Positions 24,798-33,615 of a DNA stretch of 64,000 bases are shown here, piece after piece. Within the stretch, counting starts at the first letter, position 1. Every line of letters starts with the position of its first letter. The stretch spans positions 2,170,001 through 2,234,000 of the forward strand of contig NZ_CP023564.1 of the NCBI RefSeq assembly GCF_002407065.1. The letters run 5' to 3'. The position numbers and the translations under genes are program-made. Below the pieces are notes generated by a model that worked only from the letters and a program-made list of their open reading frames with translations, did not search any database and was not told where the DNA came from. The DNA comes from Brachybacterium ginsengisoli (GTDB taxonomy: Bacteria > Actinomycetota > Actinomycetes > Actinomycetales > Dermabacteraceae).

Positions 24798-26003
24798 TTA
24801 GACGTCGAGCAGGTCGCCGATCCACTTCTCGAGACCCGGGTGGGCGAGCAGGAAGGCGTCATGCCCGATGGGCGAGGAGGCGATGTGCCAGTCCGCCCCG
24901 TCGATGTGCTCCGCCATCTCCTGGACCAGTGCGGGAGGGAACAGGCGATCGGAGTCGATGGCGACGATGAGGCTGCGGGCGGTGACCCGTCGCAGCGCGG
25001 CGGCCACACCCCCGCGACCACGCCCCACGTCGTGCGTGCTCATGCTCTCGGCGAGCGTGACGTAGGAGTTCGCGTCGAAGCGACGCGCGAGCTTGCCCGC
25101 GTGGTGATCGAGATAGCTGGTCACCTGGTGGCGCCCGCGCCCGTCGAAGGGATCCTCCTGTCCCTGCGGACGGTTCCCGAAGCGGTCCTCCAGCTCGGAG
25201 GCGGTGCGGTAGGTGGTGTGGGCGATCCGTCGGGCGATGCCGAGTCCCGTCCGGGGTCCGGCGCCGGACCCGTAGTAGTCCCCGTCGCGGAACTCCGGAT
25301 CCAGGCGGATGGAGGCGATCTGGGCGTTGTTCCACGCGATCTGGTCGGCCGTCGCGCGGGCGGAGGAGGCGATCACCGCGAGCCGCTCGACCTCGTCGGG
25401 GTGGGACACGCCCCACTCGATCGCGCGCATCCCGCCCATGGATCCGCCGATCACCAGTGCCCAGCGATCGATGCCGAGCTGGTCCCGCAGACGACGCTCC
25501 GCGGCGACCTGGTCCCGGGTGGTCAGCAGCGGGAAGCGGGATCCGTAGGGCCTGCCGTCGGGAGCCGTGGAGCTCGGTCCCGTGCTGCCCTGACAGCCGC
25601 CCAGGACGTTCGGCGCGATGACGTGGAACCGGTCGGTGTCGACCGGACGGCCGGGCCCCACCATCTCCTCCCACCAGCCGGCGCTCGGGTGCGACGGACC
25701 GGCCGGTCCGCGCACATGGGAGTCCCCGGTCAGCGCATGCAGCACGAGCACCGCGTTCGAGCGGTCCTCGTCAAGCGTCCCCCAGCTCTCATAGGCGAGC
25801 GAGACGTCCTCGAGCACGGCGCCGCTCTCCAGCTGCAGCTCGCCCAGCGGCGCGAAGCGCCGCTCCCCCGCGCCGAACCGCGGGTGCCAGGCTCCGCCGG
25901 AGCGATCGTGCTCGACGGGGTGCGTCCCGGCGCCGGGGTCGGGTGCTCCGTCGTGGACGGAGCCGGCCGCGTCGACGTCGCGCGACTCTCCGAGAATGGT
26001 CAT
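24798..26003 (-). CDS. metX: homoserine O-acetyltransferase
   Basis: An alpha/beta-hydrolase-fold enzyme that activates homoserine with acetyl-CoA for methionine synthesis. The 401-residue protein has the N-terminal LAYESWGTLDEDRSNAVLVLHALTGDSHV block, NVLGGCQGSTGPSS, the nucleophile elbow GGSMGGMRAIEW (Ser about residue 190), and DSDRLFPP and the catalytic His in GHDAFLL near the end. The first 45 residues are a variable extension. The AGGAG ribosome site upstream of the ATG fixes the start. MetY, its usual upstream partner in actinobacteria, is absent here; a DUF4192 gene takes that place 47 bases upstream. No SAM riboswitch is evident. Confidence 0.95.
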   Translation of the reverse strand: MTILGESRDVDAAGSVHDGAPDPGAGTHPVEHDRSGGAWHPRFGAGERRFAPLGELQLESGAVLEDVSLAYESWGTLDEDRSNAVLVLHALTGDSHVRGPAGPSHPSAGWWEEMVGPGRPVDTDRFHVIAPNVLGGCQGSTGPSSTAPDGRPYGSRFPLLTTRDQVAAERRLRDQLGIDRWALVIGGSMGGMRAIEWGVSHPDEVERLAVIASSARATADQIAWNNAQIASIRLDPEFRDGDYYGSGAGPRTGLGIARRIAHTTYRTASELEDRFGNRPQGQEDPFDGRGRHQVTSYLDHHAGKLARRFDANSYVTLAESMSTHDVGRGRGGVAAALRRVTARSLIVAIDSDRLFPPALVQEMAEHIDGADWHIASSPIGHDAFLLAHPGLEKWIGDLLDV

Positions 26004-26050
26004 CGGTGCTGCTCCTTCAAGGCCCCGGCTCGCGGGACGAGGTCCTCGGG

Positions 26051-27211
26051 TCAGGCGCTGGGCCACCAGGCCGGGAAGATCGGGGTGTCGGTCATCCGTG
26101 AGAGCAAGGGTGCCAGAGTGGACTCCGGTTCCTGCTCCCGGAGCTCGTCGACGAGATCGCCGGCGGTGGCGAACCGATGGTTCCACCACGACAGCAGCAC
26201 CAGCAGGGTGGTCAGCGCCCGCCAGGCCGAACGAGCAGTGCTCCGCCGGGCGGGCTCGTGCGCCGAGACCGCGGAAGCGGCGACGATGCGCATCTGCTCC
26301 AACCCGACGTACCAGTCCCCACCTGCGCAGACGTCGGAGTGAGGGCGCCACGACGCATCCCCGACGAGCTGCTGGAGAAGGCTCTCCCGATCGATCGCCC
26401 GGGCGCTGCCTCGTTCGACGCAACGCGCCAGGAGCTCCCAGTGGAGCCGGTCCACGGCGAGCGCCGACAGCAGTGCGGCGAGCTGTTCATATTTCGTCAT
26501 CCTGTCCTCAGGGGTCATCGTCCCGGTGTCGACGAGGAGCGCCGCGAGGGCCGCGCGCGCTGTCGCGAACAGGGCGCCGGAATCCGCGGTGGAGCTCAGA
26601 TCGACGGACGGCAGCGTGAGACCCTCGCCGATCCGCGACAGCTCTCGAGTGTGGGAGCACGCGCTCGGGATCCGCTGGCCGTGGAGGACGGCGGAGGCCG
26701 CGGCCCGGGTCTCCGCGAACTCCCGCAGCGGACCGCAGTCGGTGAGCCGCACCCCTGCGGAGCTCCGAGGGCCACCGTCGCGGTGCAGGATCCAGCTCGT
26801 CCCCGCCGCCGCACCGCGAACGCTCACCAGGACAGGGTCCTCGTCATCCCTCGCCCGCGCGGCGTCCAGCACGAGCGCGCCGGCTCGTCGCAGGATGTCA
26901 CGGACCACCGGGGCGAGCAGGTCCTGGTGCCCGTCCCCGAGCACGATCAGCGCCTGCACCGCTCCGGCGCCTCGTTCGCGCACCAGCGCGAGGTGCCGCC
27001 CCAGGTTCTCCGCGCCGCCCTCGCCCAGCAGGTGATGCAGCGGCGAACGCGTGATCAGAGCCGGCCGCACACCCTCCCCGCCCATGCTGAGCAGCAGGCA
27101 GTCCACAGGACGTTCATGGAGGCACAGGAAGGCTTCTGCGAGGAGTTCTGCGGGATCGTCCGCTCCGAGGAGGCGTCGTCCATGATCGGCGGGGGTGGTG
27201 TCGGTGCTCAT
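26051..27211 (-). CDS. DUF4192 family protein
   Basis: A 386-residue actinobacterial protein of the DUF4192 family, whose function is unknown. It starts MSTDTTPADHGRRLLG and shows the family's DPAELLAEAFLCLHERPVDCLLLSMGG opening, a beta-alpha domain with ALIVLGDGHQDLL, and an Ala-rich helical C-terminal half containing GALFATARAALAALLVDTG and a WWNHRFATAGDLVDE helix. There is no signal peptide or clear membrane helix. The frame is open 43 codons further upstream, but that part consists of low-complexity sequence produced by a 15-base tandem repeat and is left out. It probably shares transcription with metX, 47 bases downstream. Confidence 0.82.
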   Translation of the reverse strand: MSTDTTPADHGRRLLGADDPAELLAEAFLCLHERPVDCLLLSMGGEGVRPALITRSPLHHLLGEGGAENLGRHLALVRERGAGAVQALIVLGDGHQDLLAPVVRDILRRAGALVLDAARARDDEDPVLVSVRGAAAGTSWILHRDGGPRSSAGVRLTDCGPLREFAETRAAASAVLHGQRIPSACSHTRELSRIGEGLTLPSVDLSSTADSGALFATARAALAALLVDTGTMTPEDRMTKYEQLAALLSALAVDRLHWELLARCVERGSARAIDRESLLQQLVGDASWRPHSDVCAGGDWYVGLEQMRIVAASAVSAHEPARRSTARSAWRALTTLLVLLSWWNHRFATAGDLVDELREQEPESTLAPLLSRMTDTPIFPAWWPSA

Positions 27212-27294
27212 GGGTCGACCCTGGCGGAGCACCGGGTTCCCTGGGGACGCTCGGCCCGGGATGGGGACGGTGAGGGTCTGGGGAGGAACCGTCG

Positions 27295-27339
27295 CTGCAC
27301 CGTCCGTCCCTGCACCGTCCGTCCCTGCACAGTTCGTCA
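27295..27339. repeat. 15-base tandem repeat between the DUF4192 and prenyl synthase genes
   Basis: Two perfect copies of CTGCACCGTCCGTCC are followed by a third, degenerate copy. They lie in the 219-base divergent gap, 92 to 136 bases before the prenyl synthase start. Confidence 0.85.
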
Positions 27340-27430
27340 CTGCGCTCCTGGTCTCCGGGGGATCCCGGCCCCTCCGTCACCCAGGTGGACGTGGGAGGAT
27401 CGTGCTGCCCGTCAGAAAGGACGCTCTCCG

Positions 27431-28564
27431 ATGACCTCCGCCGACACCTCGCCCGCCGACGCCGCCCTGCAGGATCTCGATGGGCGGCTCGTGACCCGGG
27501 TCGCGGAGATCGTCCGCGAGGAGCTCACGGAGCGTCGTCGACAGCTCGCCATGATCTCCCCGGAGACCGCCGAGCTGGCGGACCGTCTGCTGGACTACCT
27601 CGAGGGCGGCAAGCTGCTGCGCCCTCGCTTCTGCTACTGGGGCGGCCTCGCCGCCCTGCAGCGCGATCCCTCCGACGCGGAGGTCGACGCGCTGGCCCGG
27701 TACGGCACCGCGATCGAGCTCGTCCAGGCGGCGGCTCTCCTGCATGACGACGTCATCGACCACTCCCCCATGCGGCGCGGCAGGCCGGCCCTGCACGTCC
27801 AGGCGGAGTGTCAGCACCGGGAGGGCGGCCTCGCCGGATCCTCGGAGGACTACGGGACCGCCGTCGCGATCGTGCTCGGCGACCTGGCGCTGAGCTGGTC
27901 GGAGCAGGTCGCCGCGGGGGTGCAGGGTGACCCCGGCGCCGTCGCCGCCGCCCGGAGGGAGTTCGACGCGCTGCGCACCGAGGTCATGTCCGGCCAGTTC
28001 CTGGACATCCTGCACCAGGCGGGCGGCTTCGCCTCGGCCGAGGACGCGGAGCAGGCGGCCCTCGCCGTGATCCGCTGGAAGACCGTCCCGTACACGGTGC
28101 TGCGACCGGTGCGGATCGGCGCCGCGCTGCTGGGGGCGCCGGAGGAGGACCTGGAGACGCTCTCGGAATGGGCGATCGAGGTCGGCACCGCATTCCAGCT
28201 GCGGGACGACCTGCTCAGCGTGGTCGGCGATCAGAACGAGACGGGCAAGCCGATCGGCGGGGACATCATCGAGGGCAAGCGGACCGTGCTCCTGGCGCGC
28301 ACCGAGGTGGCCGCCGATCCCGCTGGACGTGCTCTGCTCGCCGACGCCGTCGGCCGCTCGGACGCCTCTGCGCAGCAGATCTCCGCCGTGCACGAGCTCA
28401 TGGTCTCCACCGGAGCGGTCGCGTCCGTGGTGGCGGAGGTCGAGCAGAGGGCGCTCCGCGCCGGCGAGCTGCTCGATGACGCGAGGATGCTGGGGAGGAC
28501 CGGCAGCGCCGGGCTCTCCGCGCTCGCCGCGCAGGCGACCGACGTCGAGGCGTTCACCGCCTGA
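27431..28564 (+). CDS. polyprenyl (geranylgeranyl-type) diphosphate synthase
   Basis: A trans-isoprenyl diphosphate synthase of 377 residues, expected to elongate allylic diphosphates with IPP for quinone, carotenoid or carrier-lipid synthesis. The motifs are GGKLLRPRF (about residue 58), the first Asp-rich motif DDVIDHSPMRRG (about residue 104), and the second Asp-rich region QLRDDLLSVVGD followed by GGDIIEGKRTVLL. The chain length of the product cannot be read safely. AAAGGA precedes the ATG. It is divergent from DUF4192 and ends about 80 bases before the convergent Rv2175c gene. IdsA-type genes near pknL and aroG are also found in mycobacteria. Confidence 0.9.
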   Translation: MTSADTSPADAALQDLDGRLVTRVAEIVREELTERRRQLAMISPETAELADRLLDYLEGGKLLRPRFCYWGGLAALQRDPSDAEVDALARYGTAIELVQAAALLHDDVIDHSPMRRGRPALHVQAECQHREGGLAGSSEDYGTAVAIVLGDLALSWSEQVAAGVQGDPGAVAAARREFDALRTEVMSGQFLDILHQAGGFASAEDAEQAALAVIRWKTVPYTVLRPVRIGAALLGAPEEDLETLSEWAIEVGTAFQLRDDLLSVVGDQNETGKPIGGDIIEGKRTVLLARTEVAADPAGRALLADAVGRSDASAQQISAVHELMVSTGAVASVVAEVEQRALRAGELLDDARMLGRTGSAGLSALAAQATDVEAFTA

Positions 28565-28647
28565 GGGATCGTCCGTCCGGCGATGCAGGAGACGCCGGGC
28601 CGACGCGCCGCGCGGTCACTGCGGGCGCCGGGGTCCGTTCGGACCGC

Positions 28648-29001
28648 TCAGAGGGCGAGGGCGAGGGCACGACGACGCACCTCGCCGCGCTGTCCGCTGC
28701 GGAGGTGGTCGATCGGCCGTCCCGGGAGGGTCTCATCCTCGGTGAAGAGCCACGCGAGGAGCTCCTCGTCCTCGAAGCCGCCGTCGCGCAGGATCGTGAT
28801 CGTGCCCGCGAGGTGCGGGATGAGGTCGTCCTCGGCGATCAGCTCAGCGGGGACCTGTCGCACCACGGGGCTGCCGCGCCGCAGCGAGATCAGCTGCCCC
28901 TCCTCGATGAGGCGCCGGACGCGGGACACCTCCACGTCGAGACGCTCGGCGACGTCGGGGAGGGTGAGCCAGTCGGAGATGAGGTCATCGAGGTCGTTCA
29001 C
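28648..29001 (-). CDS. Rv2175c-like DNA-binding protein
   Basis: A 117-residue protein similar to mycobacterial Rv2175c, a winged-helix-like DNA-binding protein phosphorylated by PknL. The helix-turn-helix lies at about residues 8-40 (WLTLPDVAERLDVEVSRVRRLIEEG). The LRRGSPVVRQVPAELI wing and the conserved C-terminal ILRDGGFEDEELLAWLFTEDETLPGRPIDHLRSGQRGEVRRRALAL follow. The GTG start is supported by a CACCCT hexamer six bases upstream; a GTG 12 codons further out is possible. It is divergent from pknL, so enzyme and likely substrate share one promoter region of about 155 bases. Confidence 0.88.
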   Translation of the reverse strand: MNDLDDLISDWLTLPDVAERLDVEVSRVRRLIEEGQLISLRRGSPVVRQVPAELIAEDDLIPHLAGTITILRDGGFEDEELLAWLFTEDETLPGRPIDHLRSGQRGEVRRRALALAL

Positions 29002-29007
29002 AGGACC

Positions 29008-29013
29008 AGGGTG
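29008..29013 (-). promoter_or_regulatory. -10-like element of the Rv2175c gene
   Basis: CACCCT on the minus strand, six bases before the GTG at 29001. It is a weak match, but the spacing equals that of other leaderless genes here. Confidence 0.3.
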
Positions 29014-29143
29014 CCACGCCGTGCCCGCGGTGCGCACCTCCGACGCGGAGCCCGACCCGTCTGCTTTCTCCGATGTGACCGATTCGGGACGTGTCGCCGC
29101 CCCGCTCCGTGTGTCGGTGCGCGATCTGCGTCGAGGCCCGCTC

Positions 29144-29149
29144 TACATT
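29144..29149 (+). promoter_or_regulatory. -10 element of pknL, leaderless type
   Basis: TACATT followed by six bases and the GTG start; there is no ribosome site. Confidence 0.5.
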
Positions 29150-29155
29150 GGCCAG

Positions 29156-31270
29156 GTGAGCGCGGCGACGTCGACTTCCCCCGGCATCAGCCAGCTCCTC
29201 GACGGTCGGTACCGGGTCGAGGAGCCGATCGCGCGCGGCGGAATGGCGACGGTGCACCGCGGCCACGACGAGCGGCTGGACCGCGTGGTGGCGCTGAAGA
29301 TCATGCACCCCCACCTCGCGATGGACGAGGACTTCCGCCGACGCTTCGGCCGGGAGGCCCGGGCCGCGGCACGGCTCGCGCACCGCAACGTCGTGGGCGT
29401 GTTCGACCAGGGCGAGGACGAGGACCGCATCTATCTCGCGATGGAGCTCGTCGAGGGCGAGACCCTGCGAGCCCGCCTCGTCGCCCAGGAGCGCCTCACC
29501 CTCCGCGACAGCCTCGACGTGACCACGCAGGTGCTGCAGGCCCTCGTCGCCGCCCATGAGGCCGGCATCGTCCACCGGGACATCAAGCCCGAGAACATCC
29601 TGCTGAGCCATGAGGACCTGGTGAAGGTCGCGGACTTCGGCCTGGCCCGCGCCACCGGCTCGAACAACTCCTCGGCCAGCGCAGCGCTGCTGGGGACCGT
29701 CGCCTACATCAGCCCGGAGGTGGTCACGCGCGGCCACTCCGATGAGCGCAGCGACCTCTACTCCCTCGGGATCGTCCTCTTCGAGATGCTCACCGGGCTG
29801 CAGCCGTTCCGGGGCGAACAGCCCGTGCACATCGCCTTCCAGCACGTGCACGAGGACATCCCCGCCCCCTCCTCGCTCGTCTCCGGCATCCCGCGCGAGC
29901 TCGACTCCCTGGTCACCTGGGCCGCCGCGCGCGAGGTCGAGCAGCGTCCTGCCACCGCGAAGGATCTGCTGCGCGCGGTCCGGGAGCTCGCCGCGACGCT
30001 GCCCACCGCCGTCCTGGACTCGCGGCCCCACGGGCGCGAGGACGCAGACACCTCGGACGTCCCCCGGGTCACGACCTCCCTCGAGGAGGTCGCCTCGGCG
30101 CTCGATCACAGCCCCCGGGCGTTCCCCGCCGAGCTGCTCGCCCCGGGCGAGGACCTCGAGGACCCGTCCTCGCACGATGCCGACGAGGAGGAGCTCGCGC
30201 AGACGGCCGACGACGAGCCGAGCACCCCTGATTCCGCCGACACCGACGAGGACGGCAGCGGAGAGGACGGCGGCGGAGAGGACGGCGGCGGAGAGGACGA
30301 GGGCGGCCGACGACTCCTGGTGATGCGCTCGCCGCGGGCTCGACGGGGTCGCCATCTCCCCGCCGGCACCCGTCGGCCCTCGCGCATCATGGCGGCGCTC
30401 GCCGCGCTGTGCCTGGTCGCCGGTCTCACCGCCGGTGCCTGGGCGGGCGGGGACTGGTACTTCAACACCGGGCCCGGCGCCGACCGGACCATCCCCCTGG
30501 TGACGGGGACGCCGCTCGCGGATGCCGAGGCCGCGCTCACCTCCTCGGGGCTGACCGTCACCACCGACGAGCGCTTCGACGCCACGGTCCCCGCCGGGCA
30601 CGTCATCTCCGCCGATCCCTCGACGGGAACCACCGTCAAGAAGGGCAGCGCCGTCACGGTCGTCGTGTCCAAGGGCGAGGAGACCTTCCCGGTCCCCGAG
30701 CTGGCAGGACTCGAGCTCGACAGCGCCAGGACGGAGGTCGAGGATCTGGGCCTGGAGCTCGTCGAGGACGATCCCGAGTACTCCGAGACCGTGCCCGAGG
30801 GCCAGGTCATCTCCCAGTCCGCGAGCGCGGATGCGCTGCCCGCCGGCGGCGAGGTCCACGTGGTCGTCTCCCAGGGCCGCCAGCCGATCGCCGTGCCCGA
30901 TCAGACCGGGCGCGGCGGCAGCTCCGCACGCTCGGCCCTCGAGGGGGCCGGGTTCCGGGTCACCAGCGCCCAGGCGCACTCGAGCAGCGTCCCCCGCGGT
31001 GCGGTGATCTCGCAGTCCCCCGCCTCCGGCTCCCTCTTCCGAGGCGACACGGTCCACCTCGTGACCTCGCTCGGTCCGGAGATGGTGGAGGTCCCGGACG
31101 TCTTCCGCTCCCCCGAGGCCGAGGCGAAGTCGGCCCTCGAGGGCGCCGGCTTCACGGTGCAGGTCGTCCACGACAAGGGCGATCCGGTGTTCGGCCTGGT
31201 CTATGAGCAGTCCGCCGCCGCGGGCTCCGAGCTGGAGAAGGGCTCGACGGTCACGATCAAGGTGTTCTGA
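29156..31270 (+). CDS. pknL: PASTA-domain serine/threonine protein kinase (PknL-like)
   Basis: A 704-residue membrane receptor kinase. The cytosolic kinase domain (about residues 17-275) shows the glycine loop ARGGMATVHRG, the lysine in VVALKIM, HRDIKPEN, DFGLAR, the activation segment and SPEVV. An acidic linker follows (about 280-395) that includes three GGGED-type repeats. A basic patch precedes one transmembrane helix (IMAALAALCLVAGLTAGAWA, about 411-430). The extracellular part is four PASTA repeats, which in the family bind peptidoglycan or lipid II. The frame is open far upstream, but the GTG with TACATT six bases before it gives the start at VSAATSTSPG. The divergent Rv2175c gene is a likely substrate. 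Confidence 0.94.
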   Translation: MSAATSTSPGISQLLDGRYRVEEPIARGGMATVHRGHDERLDRVVALKIMHPHLAMDEDFRRRFGREARAAARLAHRNVVGVFDQGEDEDRIYLAMELVEGETLRARLVAQERLTLRDSLDVTTQVLQALVAAHEAGIVHRDIKPENILLSHEDLVKVADFGLARATGSNNSSASAALLGTVAYISPEVVTRGHSDERSDLYSLGIVLFEMLTGLQPFRGEQPVHIAFQHVHEDIPAPSSLVSGIPRELDSLVTWAAAREVEQRPATAKDLLRAVRELAATLPTAVLDSRPHGREDADTSDVPRVTTSLEEVASALDHSPRAFPAELLAPGEDLEDPSSHDADEEELAQTADDEPSTPDSADTDEDGSGEDGGGEDGGGEDEGGRRLLVMRSPRARRGRHLPAGTRRPSRIMAALAALCLVAGLTAGAWAGGDWYFNTGPGADRTIPLVTGTPLADAEAALTSSGLTVTTDERFDATVPAGHVISADPSTGTTVKKGSAVTVVVSKGEETFPVPELAGLELDSARTEVEDLGLELVEDDPEYSETVPEGQVISQSASADALPAGGEVHVVVSQGRQPIAVPDQTGRGGSSARSALEGAGFRVTSAQAHSSSVPRGAVISQSPASGSLFRGDTVHLVTSLGPEMVEVPDVFRSPEAEAKSALEGAGFTVQVVHDKGDPVFGLVYEQSAAAGSELEKGSTVTIKVF
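30254..30298 (+). repeat. in-frame 15-base tandem repeat in pknL linker
   Basis: Three copies of GGC(A/G)GCGGAGAGGAC encode G(S/G)GED three times in the acidic juxtamembrane linker. Copy number could change without breaking the frame. Confidence 0.9.
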
Positions 31271-31278
31271 GCGACGGA

Positions 31279-31323
31279 CGACGACGCCGGCGCCCCCTGG
31301 ACCAGGGGGCGCCGGCGTCGTCG
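31279..31323. terminator. bidirectional terminator, 20-base perfect stem
   Basis: The arms 31279-31298 and 31304-31323 are perfectly complementary, with a five-base loop; it lies between the convergent pknL and aroG genes. It is the longest perfect hairpin noticed in the window. Confidence 0.85.
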
Positions 31324-31332
31324 TGCCGGGGC

Positions 31333-32727
31333 TCAGCGACGGGAGAGCATCTCCGCCACCAGGAAGGCCAGCTCGAGGGACTGCTGGTGGTTCAGACGCG
31401 GATCCACGAGCGTCTCGTAGCGCCGGGTGAGGCCCTCCTCGTCGATCTCCCCGCTGCCACCGAGGACCTCGGTGACATCATCGCCGGTGAGCTCCATGTG
31501 CAGACCCGCCGGGACGGTCCCGAGACCCTGGTGGACCTCGAAGAATCCGACCACCTCGTCGAGGATGTCCTCGAAGCGCCGGGTCTTGTAGCCGTTGGAG
31601 GACGTGATGGTGTTGCCGTGCATCGGATCGGTCACCCACGCCACCTGTGCACCGGAGTCGCGCACACCCTCGACCAGGGCCGGCAGACGGTCGCGGATCT
31701 TCCCGGCGCCCATGCGGGTGATGAAGGTCAGGCGGCCGGGCTCGCGCTCCGGGTCCAGGCGGTCGATGAGGCGCAGCGCATCGTCCACCGAGGCGTCGGG
31801 GCCGAGCTTGACCCCGATCGGGTTGCGCAGGCGCGCCATGAAGTCGACATGGGCGCCGTCGAGCTGACGGGTGCGCTCGCCGACCCACAGGAAGTGCCCG
31901 GAGCAGCCGTAGATCTCGCCCGTGCGGGAGTCGATGCGAGAGAGCGCCTCCTCGTAGTCGAGCAGGAGCGCCTCGTGCGAGGCGTAGAACTCCACGACCT
32001 TGAGGGACTCGAAGTCCGCACCGATGGCATCCATGAAGCGCACGGCCTTGTCGATCTGACCGGCCAGCTCCTCGTAGCGGTCGTACCCGGCACCCGAGGT
32101 GAAGCCCCGGTTCCAGGAATGCACCTCGCGCAGGTCGGCGAAGCCTCCGCCGGTGAAGGCGCGCAGCAGGTTCAGCGTCGAGGCGCTGGTGGTGTAGGTC
32201 CTCCACAGCCGGGCCGGGTCGGGGATACGGGACTCGGGCGTGAAGTCGAACTCGTTGACCGCGTCTCCGCGGTAGGTGGGCAGGGTCTGCCCGTCGCGGG
32301 TCTCCTCGTCGGCGGAGCGGGGCTTGGCGAACTGTCCCGCCATGCGACCCATCTTCACCACCGGCAGCGAGGCGCCGTAGGTGAGGACGGCCGACATCTG
32401 CAGGATCGTGCGGATCTTGTTGCGGATCCGGTCCGCGGTGGAATCGGCGAAGGTCTCTGCGCAGTCCCCTCCGGCGAGGAGGAAGGCCTCGCCGCGGGCG
32501 GCGGCGGCGACCCGATCGCGCAGCACGTCGACCTCACCGGCGAAGACCAGCGGCGGGGCGGCGCGGAGATCGTCGAAGACCTTCGCGCGGGCGGTCTCGT
32601 CGGGCCACACCGGCTGCTGCACCCGCGGATACTCGCGCCACGCGCCGAGGGCTGCCAGGCCGTCGTCGGCCGAGGACAGAGTGAAGGCGTGCGCACGTGC
32701 AGGGGCATCGGAGCTGAATTGAGTCAC
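31333..32727 (-). CDS. aroG: 3-deoxy-7-phosphoheptulonate synthase, class II
   Basis: Catalyses the first step of the shikimate pathway (PEP plus erythrose 4-phosphate to DAHP). At 464 residues it is a normal plant/mycobacterial type II enzyme. Diagnostic blocks are LLAGGDCAETF with the metal cysteine (about residue 88), QFAKPRS, YRGDAVNEFDFTPESR, HSWNRGF, YASHEALLLDYEE, SGHFLWVGERTRQLDGAHV, RNPIGVKLGP, ITRMGAGK, and WVTDPMHGNT. The start is a GTG; TACCCT lies six bases before it, indicating a leaderless message. No chorismate mutase is nearby; in relatives the enzyme works in complex with a separately encoded one. Its position next to pknL is also seen in mycobacteria. Confidence 0.96.
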   Translation of the reverse strand: MTQFSSDAPARAHAFTLSSADDGLAALGAWREYPRVQQPVWPDETARAKVFDDLRAAPPLVFAGEVDVLRDRVAAAARGEAFLLAGGDCAETFADSTADRIRNKIRTILQMSAVLTYGASLPVVKMGRMAGQFAKPRSADEETRDGQTLPTYRGDAVNEFDFTPESRIPDPARLWRTYTTSASTLNLLRAFTGGGFADLREVHSWNRGFTSGAGYDRYEELAGQIDKAVRFMDAIGADFESLKVVEFYASHEALLLDYEEALSRIDSRTGEIYGCSGHFLWVGERTRQLDGAHVDFMARLRNPIGVKLGPDASVDDALRLIDRLDPEREPGRLTFITRMGAGKIRDRLPALVEGVRDSGAQVAWVTDPMHGNTITSSNGYKTRRFEDILDEVVGFFEVHQGLGTVPAGLHMELTGDDVTEVLGGSGEIDEEGLTRRYETLVDPRLNHQQSLELAFLVAEMLSRR

Positions 32728-32733
32728 CCGCCC

Positions 32734-32739
32734 AGGGTA
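32734..32739 (-). promoter_or_regulatory. -10 element of aroG, leaderless type
   Basis: TACCCT on the minus strand, exactly six bases before the GTG start codon. Confidence 0.5.
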
Positions 32740-32803
32740 GCCAGTGGATCCCGGCGCGGAGATCCGGTCCCAGGGGGCGGTCGGTCACATCGGGCCCGGG
32801 TCC

Positions 32804-33538
32804 TCACCCGCGGGACGACGGATCCGTCCGGGCCCGCGCTCCGGCCGCCTCTGCGCGGAGGCGCTGCTTGACCTCGCTCGCGTACTCATCGACCCGCTCC
32901 TGGCCGGAGAGGGCGTGGATGTCGTCCATCACCGCATCGGTGACAGCACGGAGGACCTTCGCCTCCTCGGCGCCCTCGCACGCGCGCAGCACCTCCCGGA
33001 GGTCCACCGGAGGGCCGACGAGCGCATGGATGCGCGGATGACGGCGCGGGAACCAGCGCCGACCGCGCTGCGCCTCATGCGCTCCGAGCATCGCCACCGG
33101 CACGATCGGCGCCCCGGTCGCCAGGGCGAATCGGGCGACGCCCGTCTTCCCGCGGTACAGGCGACCGTCCGGGCTGCGGGTTCCCTCCGGATAGATGCCC
33201 AGCACCTGCCCGCGCTCCAGGACCGCCAGCCCGGCGGTGATCGCGGAGCGGGAGGCGCTGCCGCCCGAGCGATCCACCGGCATCACATTGATGCCCCGCA
33301 TGACGGCGGCGACGAGGCGGTTCAGCGGCGACCTGCCCTCGAAGATGTCCGACTTCCCCAGGAAGTGCACGCTGCGACGCACCTGGCCGGGCAGGAACAC
33401 CGTGTCGGAGTAGGCCTGGTGGTTGGAGGCCAGGATCACCGGTCCGTGCTCGGGAATGTTCTCGGTCCCGCTGATCGTGGGGTTCCACAGCACGCGCGCG
33501 ACTCCCATGACGAGGGGCTTGGCGATCACGTACAGCAC
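32804..33538 (-). CDS. 1-acyl-sn-glycerol-3-phosphate acyltransferase family protein
   Basis: A 244-residue PlsC-type acyltransferase for phospholipid synthesis at the membrane. It has the catalytic NHQAYSD (HxxxxD, about residues 39-44), the FLGKSDIF segment, the glycerol-phosphate site YPEGTRSPDG, and VPVAMLGAHEA. The N terminus (YVIAKPLVMGVARVL) is a hydrophobic helix likely to lie on the membrane. The last 40 residues are Arg/Ala-rich. The GTG start has an AGGAG ribosome site seven bases upstream. It is divergent from the hydrolase gene. Acyl acceptor specificity is assumed from the family, not shown. Confidence 0.9.
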   Translation of the reverse strand: MLYVIAKPLVMGVARVLWNPTISGTENIPEHGPVILASNHQAYSDTVFLPGQVRRSVHFLGKSDIFEGRSPLNRLVAAVMRGINVMPVDRSGGSASRSAITAGLAVLERGQVLGIYPEGTRSPDGRLYRGKTGVARFALATGAPIVPVAMLGAHEAQRGRRWFPRRHPRIHALVGPPVDLREVLRACEGAEEAKVLRAVTDAVMDDIHALSGQERVDEYASEVKQRLRAEAAGARARTDPSSRG

Positions 33539-33603
33539 GGGGACACTCCTGGGTCGTCGCCCGATCGGGACCGGACGGGGATGAACCTGGCGGGCGCGGA
33601 TGC

Positions 33604-33609
33604 GACGAT
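33604..33609 (+). promoter_or_regulatory. -10-like element of the hydrolase operon
   Basis: GACGAT six bases before the ATG at 33616, the same hexamer and spacing as before the genes at 4509 and 15593. Confidence 0.35.
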
Positions 33610-33615
33610 GGGCAC

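Noticed and set aside
25956..26050. SAM riboswitch upstream of metX
   Set aside because: Only 47 bases separate metX from DUF4192; no room and no SAM-box core.
33539..33603. Shared regulatory site between the acyltransferase and hydrolase genes
   Set aside because: Only weak GC-rich symmetry and no clear repeat.
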